DNA of 64,000 bases from Marisa cornuarietis (GCA_004794655.1 SMMW01000521.1:3498501-3562500); one strand, 5' to 3'. Shown: positions 23,170 through 34,925, counted from the stretch's first letter. Numbers and translations are program-made. Notes: generated by a model not told the origin, from the letters alone.

Positions 23170-23690
23170 GAAAAAAGTATTTTGATAGATAGTCCACGTT
23201 CATTCGTTCATTTATCCTTTTCTTGACTGGTACCAGAGGACAAACAGTTATGCTTGTCAACCACATCTGGTCGTCGAAGGATGGTGACGTGGACAATCGA
23301 GACTTATGGGGCTGTCGGGCAGTGGTGAGGAGGCCCTGCATACAACGACCAATTCATGAGTAGGCCTTGCATAGAAAGACCAGTCCAATCCTTCACGCAT
23401 GCAAGCCACCAGTTCTTCCTACGGCCACCGCGGCGTCGACGCTGGCTTTGAGTAGAATTTCCGGAGCAGCATCCTCAGGCAAATGTTCTGGACTATCTGG
23501 ATTCTCCTCTCCGTATCGGCAGAGTCCACATTTCTGTATTCGTACAGCAGGATGGAAACTAAAAAAAAAGATTTGTACAGTCTGTACTTGGTAGCAAACC
23601 TGATGAAGTTGCTATTCCAGCTCCTGTCTATTCTGGCCGTTGATGCCGTCGCTGTTGTAATCCCGAACACCGGCTTTTCGCTCAATCTGA
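23170..23690 (-). pseudogene. Decayed RTE-like reverse transcriptase 3' end
   Basis: On the minus strand the frame from 23685 reads TATASTARIDRSWNSNFIRF, then TKYRLYKS, SILLYEYRNVDSADTERRIQ and NICLRMLLRKFYS. This follows the C-terminal pattern of RTE-type non-LTR reverse transcriptases (KLYKS, SILLYGCE, ADTERRIQAFE, CLRRLL; family knowledge). The usual YGCE is YEYR. After a frame break, QGLLTTARQPHKSRLS (near 23340-23290) matches the usual terminal LLTAARDR element. A short direct duplication (aggccctgcatacaacgacc / aggccttgcatagaaagacc, about 23330-23385) interrupts it. The 3' flank carries aatgaacgaatgaac on the minus strand, like copies at 28110 and 45885. Inactive. Confidence 0.78.
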
Positions 23691-24760
23691 GTAGAAACTC
23701 AAGACCAGTCAGCTATTATGGAATCCAGGACTCTGTGTTGACAGAGATCATGCTGTTGTTTTTGTGGGTTTCATCCCCAAGTTCGACCTGTATCCTATTT
23801 CACTGTTTCGCCTAAAATCACATCCGTCCACTTCCAGGTTGAAAAAGAAGTAGTTTAGATATCATGCCCCCAGCACTCTTCAACCTGAATGATCCGCTGT
23901 ATCAATGGTCTTGAGTTCTGAAATGTGTCATGAAATGATGATTCGCTAACTTTCAAACAGCCATGCTGCATTTCTCCGCGAAATTTCTTCCCCTCTACAC
24001 ACCTTGCTTCGCTCTCTTTGCTTCTTCCTGGAGGTAGGTAAAATATCTGCGACCTCTTGTGGGAATAGAAGCTTACATATATATTTGGCACGAAATGGCT
24101 CCCGAATCTCCGGGGTTTATTATAAGCACGAGGGTGCCCCTCCCCGAGCGTGAAGCAAAATAATCACAAAAACAGAAACATAAGCGGGGGCTCGCATAAA
24201 CACAGAAAGCAAAGCGGTGTGTATACGCACGCGCACGGCAGAGCAAACATCCAGGAGCCAGCAAAGGTTCCCGAAATGCAAACACATCTCGAGGAAATAT
24301 CATACTGCTGCAAGAGTCGGGTAAAGATGTGGAGAGGGCGGCGGGAGGAGATTTTGGGTAAAGGGGTAGGATTGGTGGTGAATGGAGCTGGGGTGGGGAC
24401 TGCAGTTGCTGTTGTTGGTGAACTGTGGTGACGAGAGTTACAGCGACCTCGGGGGCGGTGGGGGGAGGGCGGGGGTGATCTTAAGAGAGTGGAGGGAAGT
24501 TGTAGGACGGCAACTAGTGGCCACACGATATGTTTAACAGTCGGTTCTTGAGGCTGAGTTGCTGGCTGGGTCGTTGACAGTCTGGGAACATAGGTAAGCC
24601 TTGAGAGCTGTTTGACGATCTTGCTAACAACGGGGACGATAATTTACGTCTTTCTTTCTTCCTCACACCTTGAGCAGCCCTCCGCCCTCCCATACAGTAA
24701 TCCTTTACCCTCGATCTGTGCATGCGTTTTTGAGTCTGTTCATTTGTGAATGTTTGTGTT

Positions 24761-24763
<3 letters not shown>
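23691..24763. other. Gene-free stretch
   Basis: The left end (to about 23830) may be further diverged LINE sequence. G-rich runs lie at 24328-24400 and 24449-24477. No gene was recognised. Confidence 0.45.

Positions 24764-24819
<56 letters not shown>
24764..24819. repeat. (TG)n microsatellite
   Basis: About 28 uninterrupted TG units, with impure TG sequence continuing to about 24853. Confidence 0.98.
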
Positions 24820-24822
<3 letters not shown>

Positions 24823-25715
24823 TGTGTCTGTGCATACTTACATGTGTGTGTGCGGCTTGGTTATCTCTCGGACCCTCAGTTGTTTATCAAATAAATAAAT
24901 AAACACTTCATGCATAAACAAAAATATTTTTTTTGAAAAAAAATCGATATTGGGATATAAATATATATATATATATCATCAACACTGTAAAACGGGAAAA
25001 GTGCGGCATAACCAAGAGGCTAAAGAGACAGAGAACCGTAAGTGGTTCAGTGTATCTAAGGAAAGGAATCTGGAATGCGGAACCCAGCCCTGGGCCTAAT
25101 TAAAATACTGCCACAACTCTCCCATTGGTTGCTGCTTTGACAACATTAACGTGTCCATGCACAATTGTGATAGCTGTCTTGGACTTCTTTCTGATCCTCA
25201 TGCTTGTCGGCCTGTCTCTGAGGAAAGGAAAAGGGGCCAGTCACTCGAAAATAATAGCACCCTGACAAACCTTTACATCGGAATTTAATGTTCGTGTTGG
25301 ACTGCGCAGAGATGCGCACTTAGCACTTTTGGTGGGTAAAGTTCACAATTTCGAAATGTCATGTGGCAATAAGGCCGAATGGTTCACCGTGCCTAAGCCA
25401 TAGCATGTATAAAGTGACACTTTATACATGCCGCCTGTCACCTGATCTAAATATACCCCCCCACCAGCAATAACCACACATAACACTACCCAGATTTCCC
25501 CCTTGGCAGCAGGTATGATACTGAAGCTAGGAATGACCCGGGGTAGGTCGGGCGGCTTGAGTGTTAATCCAATTCAACGCTCGACCCTCACGAGGGTAGC
25601 TAGGAAATATAATCATCAGCTGTACTGCACCCGACACGACGACAAGATGACAACTGGAGCTTGTCTTACCCTCTCTTCGTTTTGTCTCTGTCATGCATGA
25701 GACACAAGCGGGTCA
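24820..25715. other. Gene-free stretch
   Basis: A short (AT)n lies at about 24960-24978. Phrases like gtggttcagtgtatctaag (25033) and atggttcaccgtgcctaag (25380) may be pieces of one dispersed repeat. No gene. Confidence 0.45.
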
Positions 25716-25754
25716 CATGGGGAAACCCACTCATCGACAGAATAACTGTGCAGT

Positions 25755-25822
<68 letters not shown>

Positions 25823-25867
25823 TCATGGGGAAACCCACTCATCGACAGAATAACTGTGCAGTTCTTT
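25716..25867. repeat. (CTTT)n flanked by a ~40-bp direct repeat
   Basis: A segment from catggggaaacccactcatc to gtgcagttc occurs at 25716-25755 and again at 25824-25863, offset by 108. Each copy is followed by tttctttc. The intervening array (25756-25823) is pure (TTTC)n of about 17 units. The second copy runs into an impure TTTC tract extending to about 25960. Confidence 0.95.
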
Positions 25868-28109
25868 CTTTCTTTTTTTGTTTCTTTCTTTCTTTTTCTT
25901 TCTTTGTTTGTTTGTTTCTTTTCTTCCTTTCTTTCGTTCTTTGTTTGTTTCCTTCTTTCTCATGACAAAATGTACACATGATATTTTTTATTTATTCACA
26001 CGTCTTCCGATACGAACATCACAGACCTTAAAATCTGATCAGTCTTTTGTGAATACAATTACAGTTTATTCTGACTTCTCTATACGTTGACATGTAAGAA
26101 AACGACCCATTGCCTGTGAATATTAAAATGTTATGTTTGGCTACAGTTCATCAAAACTGACTTCATGAAGACTGCACAACAATAAAGTATTTAATGTCAA
26201 TGACTTTATTAATAATTCAGTGATCTAAAGGGAAGACATTTGTTACAGCAGCTCTTACATATCTTTATGGATGATTAGCCGACCTGTAGAAGTTTTTCTG
26301 CTAAACTTTTCGGTTATAATAACTCTTTGCCAGAAAGGATTCCTGCAGTCCCGTTAACAATAGCTCATTTTGAAGAGAACTGTAAGTACTAGCTAATCTC
26401 CTGTCAAAAGTCTGATCGTGGTGATGAGCACGACTTTTGTGCAACAAAGCCTTGTGGGAAATGTGACCCCGAGGTCCAAATCCTCCAGCCATTCCAGGTT
26501 ACTTTCTTTTGGCAATCCGTGCGGTCCACAGCAAGTATTCGATCGGATCGTCCATTAATATCACAGCGACGGTGTGACATCCTTACACGTCTGGAGTGGG
26601 GCTCTCCAGTCTTCATATTTCTTCGTCCATACATAAATATGTCGCACAGCTACGTTTACCCCCTGATATATACGGACACTTTTGTGTATGGACACTATGT
26701 GCGAACACTTTTTTTTTTTATCCTGGACCTTAAATAATTCCCCTACAAAAGCAGCGACCTCAAAAGAATATGCGCTGAGTTCAAAATATGCAGACTGATA
26801 CCAGTCCCGTGTCACGTTTTAAAAATATTTTTCAGTTTTTATTATCAGATGAAGACACAAGTCATTTAAGAAAATGTTGTTGCATCATTTTGCCGAGGGC
26901 GATGATACACGGAGCATTGGCCCACGGACCCGTAGTATCTGGCTATGCATCGAAAGAGTTAAACTAAACAAGATGTAGCCAAGGAGTTAAAATCCAACCC
27001 GCCGGGTGTGACTGCCACCCCTTTTACATTCCTTTACGTTGGACCTGGTTGTCGTTCACTAAACCTTTTAGGAAATCAAAGCTCAACTCTGTGTGGTGGG
27101 GAGGAGGGGGGTAAGGGTGAGTGGAGGAAAGGAGGTGATGTTCTGCATCCTTCTTTTTTCCACAGACGACAGTCATTATTCTTCCTCGTCCTCGGAGAGA
27201 TGGCCGGCATTACTCGGGCGTTCAGGGTATACCGAGCAGCCAAAACAATGCACCACACGAGGTTTGCCGAATATCATCGATCTAAACTGTATCTCCGGAT
27301 CCCACAGGGCCAATATTTTCAAAACATTCCGAGACAAAGCCCTATCGCTTGGTCGGGCACACGAGCCCCGATACTAGAGCTGTATTATCTTTTGGAGTTC
27401 ACCCGAAGTGATACGCCGCGTGAAGCTGGGTGTCTGCTGGAAGGGGGTCTCGGAGCAAGGGGGTGTATGGAGGACGCAGAACCAGAGGGAAGGGAAAGGG
27501 GAATCCTCGGGTGGGCCTGTTCGTCTGGAGAGTTTGCATTAAGGTTTGCGAGGTTCACCGTTGGTCTCCGCTGTTTCTTCCAATTAAAAAAAGTCGTGAG
27601 TTACTGCCACCCACAAATGTTCATCGGCATCTAGTTGTTCACTCGTTCTCTTTTAAACAGGAAGATCTGATAGTGGTGGGCCCATCCGCTTCAGGCTTTT
27701 GAGTTGAAAAGACATTTTTTCTGTAAACAGAACTGTTTCCCCATCCAAAAAATTTTTTTCATTGAAAGAAAACGTGAACATTTACAGCTAGACTTGGATT
27801 ATCGGTGCGCTGATCAGCCTTATGGCATGCGCAACCAAAACCGAATGTGGCAGGTCTATCGCGCCAGCGTTGGGACTGGATGGATCGTCCGTCAGAGGTA
27901 TTAAAGGCAAAATTATGCACCAAAAAAAAAACATATAGCTGCTGTTAGTTTGTTGGTAAAAGTGAGTATGAATTTGTAATTATTTTATTTGTACACAATC
28001 AAACATGGATTGATGATGTAGTCATACGTCTGACAGCTTCGAGAATAAGCTCCATTAAACTGACATTTGTTATGTCATGAGAAATGGGGTCTTGTCCTCT
28101 TTCTAAAGC
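25868..28109. other. Gene-free stretch
   Basis: Open frames (up to 208 codons at 27008-27634) carry no recognisable domain. The frame starting with MAGITRAFRVYRAAKTMHH near 27199 looks protein-like in composition but matches nothing I recognise. No splice-supported gene can be defined. Confidence 0.4.
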
Positions 28110-28330
28110 CCGGATTTCATTTAGTCAGCCATCGTTTGACTGGTGCCGGTCGTATGGGGGTGCACGTGGATAGACGCGGCAGTTGACAAGGCCAGCCACT
28201 CACGCCTGTCAGTGAGATAGTCAGCAGGCCCTGCACAGGACGACCAGCCCAGTCGTAAGCCAGTTCTTCCCCTACCAGCCGCGTCGGTGACCACCCTTCA
28301 AGATACCTTTCACGACAATATTCCAAAAAG
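28110..28330 (-). pseudogene. RTE-like LINE 3' terminal remnant
   Basis: The minus-strand frame reads DWAGRPVQGLLTISLTGVSGW and ends in APVKRWLTK. This parallels the common terminal W-G-R-x-x-Q-x-L-L-T element of RTE-like reverse transcriptases. Nucleotide similarity to the copies at 23225-23400 and 45740-45890 supports one family (gactggtgccggtcgt; gccctgcacaggacgaccag). Only the last 60-70 codons remain. Confidence 0.65.
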
Positions 28331-29400
28331 TGTCGTAACGGGTCACATGGCCGAATCAGAAAAGCTTACGCCGCTTGGCCGTTACAAATATCGAAAACCC
28401 AAATACAAAATACTGTTCCAATCCATTTATCTCAGGAACTAAATCTCGCTCCTTTTTTGGAATTTGCATCTCTTAATCCACTAAATCTATACATTAAAAA
28501 ATCAAAGCAAAAAGAAAACTTTGGGCTCGGGTTGGACTTTAAGTTCGTGCTCTCTCAACCTAATCGGTACCTACGACCCCAAGCGGAGCCGACAGGGGAG
28601 TAAGGGTGGTGGTGGGTGAAGGAAAATTACGATAAAAGCACTCCCGCAAGTCGTTGCCGCTTATCTACAAACTGTCATCCCCTTGTCAAGCCAGCGTCCT
28701 TTGCTTTCCCGGTTGGGGATGGCTCGACCTCCTGCTGACAAAGGTGGGCGGAAGGGTGGACAGTGCATCGCCAGCATCAGCGAATCCAAACCCTCTCCTC
28801 TCGAATCAGGCGTAGTGTGTGTGTGTGTGGGGAAGAAATGGGTTGAGATCACAGGAGAGGAGAACAAAACAATATCCTACAGTACCGATGATGTTTTTTT
28901 TTTTTTAAACAGTGACACAAGATAGTGACTGATACACGTTATCCTTGCAGCTAGGTCTGCACTCTCTAACCAAAACGTAGAGTGGATGGAGGTGGTCGGT
29001 AGAAGGTGGACAGAGACGAAGAATGAGGACTAGAAGAGAGCGTCATCTACACTCACTCACGTGACGAATTAGCATACAATGAAAAAGTACAGAAAAAATC
29101 CCGTTGCCATGTTGCCGGACGGGCATCGAACGCAAGTGGTTTACCGTGTCGAAGGCAAGGGATGTGGGGAAATAAGCATTCGTGAGCACAATCAGACAAG
29201 AGCGTGAAGCCAGTCAGAGGGTCAGGGAGCAGTGAACAGCGCGTGCTCATGACCGCACTGGCATGCGCACTGAAAGAAAAGAGGAACTCGTGCATATGAC
29301 GGTTAACTAGCGTCACATGACACGGTGACCTCTAGGGTGGATAGCTACACGACGGAGTGATACGTATCGGCTTTTCTACTTACCTCCATTCTGATATCTC

Positions 29401-29402
<2 letters not shown>
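28331..29402. other. Gene-free stretch
   Basis: A stretch near 29119-29145 (minus strand, cgttcgatgcccg) looks like a B-box of a decayed tRNA-derived repeat. A short (TG)n and a T run lie near 28816 and 28893. No gene. Confidence 0.4.

Positions 29403-29451
<49 letters not shown>
29403..29451. repeat. (AC)n microsatellite
   Basis: About 24 uninterrupted AC units. Confidence 0.98.
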
Positions 29452-29452
<1 letters not shown>

Positions 29453-30805
29453 GCGCGCTCGCTTTGTTTCACATCCAGATTAACAGCAAAACCGACACAC
29501 AGCATTCAGGGCGTGTTGCTCGTCTCCCAATGGTGAAGAAAAAAGTTGGAATAGTCAATTTTTATGGCACAGAAAAATATCCATTTGAAACTGTGATACA
29601 AAGAATCTGGAAGTAACGTGGGCATATCCTTATAGAAGCTGTGTGATATAACAATATCGGAGGGAATGTTTGAATTGCTGTAAAATAACTTTCAAGAAAA
29701 GACTGTCTATTCTGAGATTGATAGTAAGCTTGTAGGCATTTAGATTTTAAATATTTACCTGTGACATCCCACAAAGAACCCCTCGAGGAGCAATCAAACC
29801 CCAAGGTGTTAACAGCTTGGTATTTTGAACACATATCCCCGGGTTAATTCAAGGGAAGGTCGCAGACGGTGAGTCAGAATCGGATACCTACTGTTATTAT
29901 GGGCCAGGTAAGGTGATGATTAAAGGTAAACAGGTTGTCTGGAAGATGTTCAAGTACACCTGGCCTACAATGCGTGCAGCAGATTAGTATGAACAACGTG
30001 GGTGTCGGAGCAAACGTGGTTTTGGTGGGCGGGGAGTGCAAGGGGAGTGGTAACTGTTCTCCCCCCCCCACCAGCCACAACCAAAAGTGGGAAGAGAGAC
30101 TTTGGAAAAACTGAAGCACCTGTGTATCGTGTCAGATCAGAACTTCTATAGAAGCGGTTGAAGAGAGAGAGAGAGCTATGACATATATTTCCTTGGCTTA
30201 CTAACAAGTTTGATTAGCATTTAATGTCTTTGAACAACTAATTATGCATTTAGAAAACAGATCGAAGAATAAGTACAGACGAAAAGGTAGCAACCATACA
30301 TACAGAGAGGAGACGAAATAAACAGAAAAAGAGAAAAAAAATTCTAAAAATAAATCCAAGCCCGCAAAGCTGCTGCTATCCAAGAAGCATCTCTACAGAT
30401 GTGCGATGTTGTCTGCTAACTTCTTGCCAACTGTAAACTGTTTCACGCTAACATTGCGAGAACAGTCTTATTGCCAAACAGCAGTTTCCCCCAAAAACAC
30501 TATCACGACAAAAACAAGGTCTACACGAACAATAACTCATCGTAGTGTCTACCTGCAGAAAAAAAACAATCTATTCCCACGCATAGCTTGGTTCTTCAAG
30601 CTATTGGCTAAATGTCTGACAATTTTCTAGGTAGTTTCGAAAAGCTTATTCAAAATTAAACATCATTTGGCTAGCGTGAACAGGTGATTAATCTAGACAT
30701 AAAGATGATATAAAAGGAGAGGAGGATCACAATCCTTCTCTCATTGTGTTTAAGGACAAAGTCACGGTCCCATAGCTGAGTAATTGTAAATAAAATACAG
30801 TGTAC
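29452..30805. other. Gene-free stretch
   Basis: The plus strand is A+T-rich, with a G-rich patch at about 30026-30050. No recognisable gene or mobile element. Confidence 0.5.
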
Positions 30806-30806
30806 A

Positions 30807-30854
<48 letters not shown>

Positions 30855-30857
30855 AAA
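30806..30857. repeat. (AAAG)n microsatellite
   Basis: About 12 uninterrupted AAAG units. Confidence 0.98.
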
Positions 30858-30901
30858 ATGTTTCAGGGAGCATTGTGGGGGTAATGCAGAGTATTATTTA
30901 T

Positions 30902-31215
30902 TTCCATGCTAGTCTCCTTGTTAGGTTCTATATTAGTCTTCATGGTACTTTCCATGTCAGGACCTCTAAGTAAAATTTCATGTCAGTATCCAGGTAGTCT
31001 CCGCATCAGTCTCCATGTCGGATTTCCAACTCAGCATCCACAAGTTCCGGGTCATTTTCTGTCTCATGTTTCTGTGTCGGTTTCCATGTCAGTTTCTATC
31101 TCAAATTCCCGTGTCATTTTTCCGTGTCACTTTCATGTCAGTTTCCGGACTACTTTCCATGTCACTCTTTCTGCATCAGAAATTCCATAACAGTTTCCGT
31201 GAGTGTCGTGACAGG
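30902..31215. repeat. Degenerate ~12-bp minisatellite ('tttccatgtcag')
   Basis: About 20 or more variants of gtcagtttccat follow each other, including tccatgtcaggacc, gtctccgcatcag, gtctccatgtcgg, ggtttccatgtcagtttc and gtttccggactac. Spacing is near 12 or multiples of it. The longest frames are repeat translation. The SINE-A insertion lies just downstream. Confidence 0.8.
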
Positions 31216-31229
31216 TGGTGACTGTCAGG

Positions 31230-31241
31230 TCTCTTCACTGT
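31230..31241 (+). repeat. Target-site duplication, left copy
   Basis: tctcttcactgt, identical to 31433-31444, brackets the SINE-A element. Confidence 0.85.
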
Positions 31242-31432
31242 CTAGGGGTCCGGTGGCACAACGGTTAGCGCCTGTCACCAATACAGTGAAGGTTGGTTGT
31301 CCTGGGTTCAGCTCTCGTCTCGGGCACGCTGTTTATTTCTCTGCATGTGACGTCTGTTTACAGGGCTGGCTGCCTTGCCGTGATATAGCTTTAGTTGCTG
31401 GCTCGGCGTAAAACACCAATCCCCTAACCCTT
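31242..31432 (+). mobile_element. SINE-A, complete tRNA-derived SINE with TSD
   Basis: This 191-base element has an A-box-like tggcacaacggttagcg (from 31254) and a B-box-like ggttcagctct (31305-31315), about 40 bases apart, as in an RNA polymerase III promoter derived from tRNA. A tRNA-unrelated body follows and ends in gctggctcggcgtaaaacac (about 31399-31418). The 12-base direct repeats on both sides show target-primed insertion. Further copies or fragments are at 283-350, 41225-41313 and 50497-50640. The 3' end probably mimics a partner LINE (inference). Confidence 0.88.
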
Positions 31433-31444
31433 TCTCTTCACTGT
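31433..31444 (+). repeat. Target-site duplication, right copy
   Basis: tctcttcactgt, identical to 31230-31241. Confidence 0.85.
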
Positions 31445-32369
31445 ATTGTCCTCTTCCTGCCAGGTTACCGTCTCCTTGTCCCAGTTACGCCACCACCACC
31501 CTTGTCCTGCCACTACAGAATGTCAAGCCTACCTGCTCAGTTTGTTAACAAATTTTTTTCCCCAAACCTTTTTCCCGTGCATTGTTCCATCAAAGAAGAA
31601 TCCCTCGCTCAGGGGCTGCCGCACGTAATCTCACCCTCACCCCCCAAAAAAACCCTCCGATCCCTTCCCTCACCCACGGTTCTCATACTTACAACGGGCG
31701 GAAAAAATTTCGTCAGAGGTATGCGGAGACTAACGGCATCTCACAACTCATCCGTAATTGAAAGAAAACAAAGAAAACAAAAATAAGAGTAAAACGCCGG
31801 CATTAAATCTGTTCTCTTTTATCATCATCGCTTGATTGACTCATCTCTAGTAAATGATATGTTGCTCCCGTTTTCTAGCTGTAAGGCAAATGCCAGCTGG
31901 TTATTATGAAGGATTCCAAGCTATACTGCCACAAATGCGACCAAGGAAAGTAAGAATCCTGGCGAAGACAAAAACGACGACGAAAGCGATGATGACGAGG
32001 AGGAAGAGAAGGAGGAGAAAGGGGAGATTGGCGTTTAAACGCCGCCAGCATCATAAGTTGCCGCCTGCAGAGAAAAGAAGGAGGAAGAAAAGCTGAAAAA
32101 AAAACAACTAACATCTCCCCTATCCTCGAAAGGGAACTTATCAACATCCAGTGATGGTTGTTTAGATGGTTGAGTGCTATTTGCGATCCTATATCGCTTT
32201 CTCTCTCATCATCTGCATTATCACCAAAAAACGTCCAGATTCCAAGACTAAGGAGAATGTTCCCACCAAGACTCACGTGACTTCCAGGCCATGCTCCAGA
32301 CAATGACCTCTCGACCCCTACTGTTTTATCTATTTATTTACTTTATTTTTTTCTTATTTTTTTATGTAT
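31445..32369. other. Gene-free stretch
   Basis: A purine-rich run (gacgaggaggaagagaagg) lies at about 31994-32025. No recognisable gene. Confidence 0.5.
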
Positions 32370-32429
32370 TTTGCTTTTTGCTGCGCAATGAGCATTCTTT
32401 TGAATGGATACCTGCGCATTACAAATGGA

Positions 32430-32490
<61 letters not shown>
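32370..32490 (+). repeat. Dispersed repeat C with (CAT)n tail, plus copy
   Basis: About 55 bases from gctgcgcaatgagcattctt to aaatggac are followed by a pure (ATC)n tail of 20 units (32431-32490). The same segment occurs reversed at 33668-33790. A conserved body ending in a trinucleotide tail fits the 3' end of a SINE or LINE. Confidence 0.8.
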
Positions 32491-32491
<1 letters not shown>

Positions 32492-32592
32492 CTACCACCA
32501 TGACCATCTACTCCTTTTTGCTCGAGTGACGACAAAGACCCTTGGGTTCGCGCCAGCTCGAATGAATCCACCATTCCATTGTATTCCTGGCG

Positions 32593-32643
32593 CACAAGAT
32601 GGCGGAAGAGAGGATCAGCATGCGTACTCGGAGGAGTAACACT
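32593..32643 (+). promoter_or_regulatory. YY1-like ATG element (acaagatggcggaag)
   Basis: acaagatggcggaag fits the extended YY1 site often found at the start codon of housekeeping genes. The ATG at 32599 gives a 15-codon frame (MAEERISMRTRRSNT) without a good splice donor. This may be chance or a decayed first exon. Confidence 0.2.
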
Positions 32644-32885
32644 TAACGGGAGAGCGAAGCACTGTGGGTAATACTTTCCCCTCTCGAGGAAATGGCTCAC
32701 CTTCTTCATCATACAGTTGTCAACAGCACACTTGCTAGCAAGATTTCTACAGGGCGCAGGCAAAGAAAAACAAAAGAAAGCGTAACAATAACCAGGCCCA
32801 GACTCCGCGGGGGACATTTTTTTGCGTCTTTCATGTAAGCAAAACATTATCTAAAGTCATCTAGCCACCCACCGACTCCTGACAC

Positions 32886-32889
<4 letters not shown>

Positions 32890-32921
<32 letters not shown>

Positions 32922-32960
32922 ACAGAGAGATGGGGAGACAGAGAGAGGAGAAGAGAAAGG
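32890..32960. repeat. (TG)n followed by GA-rich tract
   Basis: About 15 TG units to 32919, then impure gagaga/gacaga sequence. Confidence 0.95.
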
Positions 32961-33480
32961 CAGAGATCTAAGATCACTCTTTCTCCACATCTTTCCTCTC
33001 TACTCTCCCCCCCCCCTTCTATACTGAATGAATGTGTCTTGGGAATGAAAATGGATTTGAAATGGGTAATGTGATGTATTTATATTGTGCTTGTTAAATA
33101 AAACATTCTCCTTCAAAGTAAAAATAAGTAAAAACCTTTTAAAGGGCCATAAAACCCATTTTTTAAAAAACTAAAATATAACCGAGTCGGTTTTGGATAA
33201 TGAGAGTTCTATCTTATAGGTAACTCTGAAACGAAAGTTGATTCCATCATAAAACAACTTAAGAAACACTTAAATACACTTAAATGTCTATTAACTGTCT
33301 AAAGGTTCTTTTAATATCTGAATTAAAAAAATTATCAACCACAAACAGTTCTTTAAACCCATTCAGAGTAGAGAACAAAGATGTTTACTGAATAATTATT
33401 TAATCAGTAGCTCTGTTTTCATTGCTTTGAATAACAATGCAAAGACATTTTACTTTATTACATTTTTTATTCCTGGGCGC
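32961..33480. other. Gene-free AT-rich stretch
   Basis: Contains a C run near 33008-33016 and a palindromic word accgagtcggt near 33181-33191. No gene. Confidence 0.5.
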
Positions 33481-33561
33481 GTGTGTGAGTGTGTGTGTGT
33501 GTGAGTGTGAGTGTGTGAGTATGTGAGTGTGTGAGTGTGAGTGTGTGAGTGTGTGAGTGTG
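33481..33561. repeat. (TGTGAG)n-like microsatellite
   Basis: Tandem gtgtgtgagt and gtgtgagt units, mixed with pure (TG)n. Confidence 0.95.
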
Positions 33562-33667
33562 CTTTGTGCTTATCTGTAGGTCAGACTCCCTGCTGGCTAG
33601 TGTCCAGTTTGAATAAGTAGTAACTAGTTTACGGGTAACCAGCCACCAGATCTTGATGTGAATACAC

Positions 33668-33723
<56 letters not shown>

Positions 33724-33790
33724 TCCATTTATAAGGCCCAGGTATTCATTCAGAAGAATGCTCATTGCGCAGCAAAAACAGAAAAGATGA
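33668..33790 (-). repeat. Dispersed repeat C with (CAT)n tail, minus copy
   Basis: The reverse complement matches the copy at 32370-32490: a tail of about 18 GAT/ATC units (33668-33722), then about 50 bases with few mismatches to gctgcgcaatgagcattctt. The two copies converge tail-to-tail about 1.2 kb apart. Confidence 0.8.
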
Positions 33791-34799
33791 AAAAAAAAAC
33801 CACCAGGAAAGTAAAAGAAAAAAAAAACGGACACGAGAATTGCGAGGAATAGACAAGTAAAGTTGACAAACAATACAGAGCTCTAGTTGGTTATTACAGA
33901 TGCTGTTGTGTTGGGAGAAGTGTATACCGAAACTGTTTCTTATCGTGGATAAAATAATCCCCCAAACTTTCAGGTCTCGAAGCGGCTATCTCTAACTTGA
34001 TTTATACCGCCTGTGATTGTCAAGAACAAAAGGCTCTGCGGTGATTTCATTAAAGCAGAATATTCCAAGTCATGTCAGAAATTTAAAAAGAAAACTGATG
34101 TAAAGATCTCAATTTGAGAGGAAAAAAATACTGCAAAGCGTCTTTAACATCAAACATACGGAAACTAACAGATAACCTGACATTTCATCTGACATCGTAA
34201 AAAACAACCCTTCCCCCTTCCCCCCCCCCCACATCTCCTAACGGAACAATTTCAAACCAAATAACTCTCTCAGGCTTTCGCTCGATAATTTGACTTCTTA
34301 AAAGAAAATCATCTGCAGACATTTTAGGAAATTAAAAGCAGTTATCGCCTACGGACATTGCATAAAAATATTCGTTCACCAATTTTTCCAGCAGATTGTA
34401 TTTTTATCCCACATTTTGCATGCACGTAGGTTGTTTGACGGACCTGACCTGTTAAAAAATTATGTTGTTGTAATCTCGGCGTTAAATTTTCATACATGGG
34501 TTCTTTTTCTATTTTTGTGTTGCATGTACCTGAAGAAGTCAGGCGAGGGTGTAATCTTCTCTGAGTATTTCGACAGGCGATGGCAAGGAAAGACACGCGG
34601 TCCTTTGTCTGTAAATGTGAAACGTGAACCGCATCCTGCAAGCTTTCTTCCGGATGTTCTGCCAGTAATTACAGAAAAGAGAGTGACCAGGCTGTTTGGA
34701 CAGGGGGAGGACAGCGCTAGCAATCTCCGGCAGGCGGTCGGAGCTGCAAGAACAGAAGGCGGAAGATGTGGTCTTAGCAGCAAGTGTTGGAGATTATCC
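33791..34799. other. Gene-free stretch
   Basis: A 233-codon open frame starts at 34416 but runs into a tandem repeat and a T-rich tract. No domain was recognised. C runs lie near 34218-34230. Confidence 0.45.
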
Positions 34800-34925
34800 T
34801 ACGCACAATATTATGTTCTAAATTGTCATACAGAGAATATTATGTTCTATGTTGTCTCCTGCACAGAGCATTGTGTGCTAGATTATCTTTTACATTGTCT
34901 TCAGCACAGAACACTATGTGTTTTC
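34800..34925. repeat. Degenerate tandem repeat, ~28-42-bp unit
   Basis: Four units containing cacaatattatgttct, cagagaatattatgttct, cacagagcattgtgtgct and cacagaacactatgtgtt, each followed by an attgtc-like segment except the last. Starts are near 34803, 34831, 34861 and 34901. Confidence 0.75.

Noticed and set aside
27008..27634. 208-codon open frame
   Set aside because: No domain or homologue recognised, no splice support, and overlapping frames of similar quality.
23022..29275. 15-base word gcatgcgcactgaaa shared at 23022 and 29261
   Set aside because: One or two shared 15-mers are expected by chance in 64 kb.
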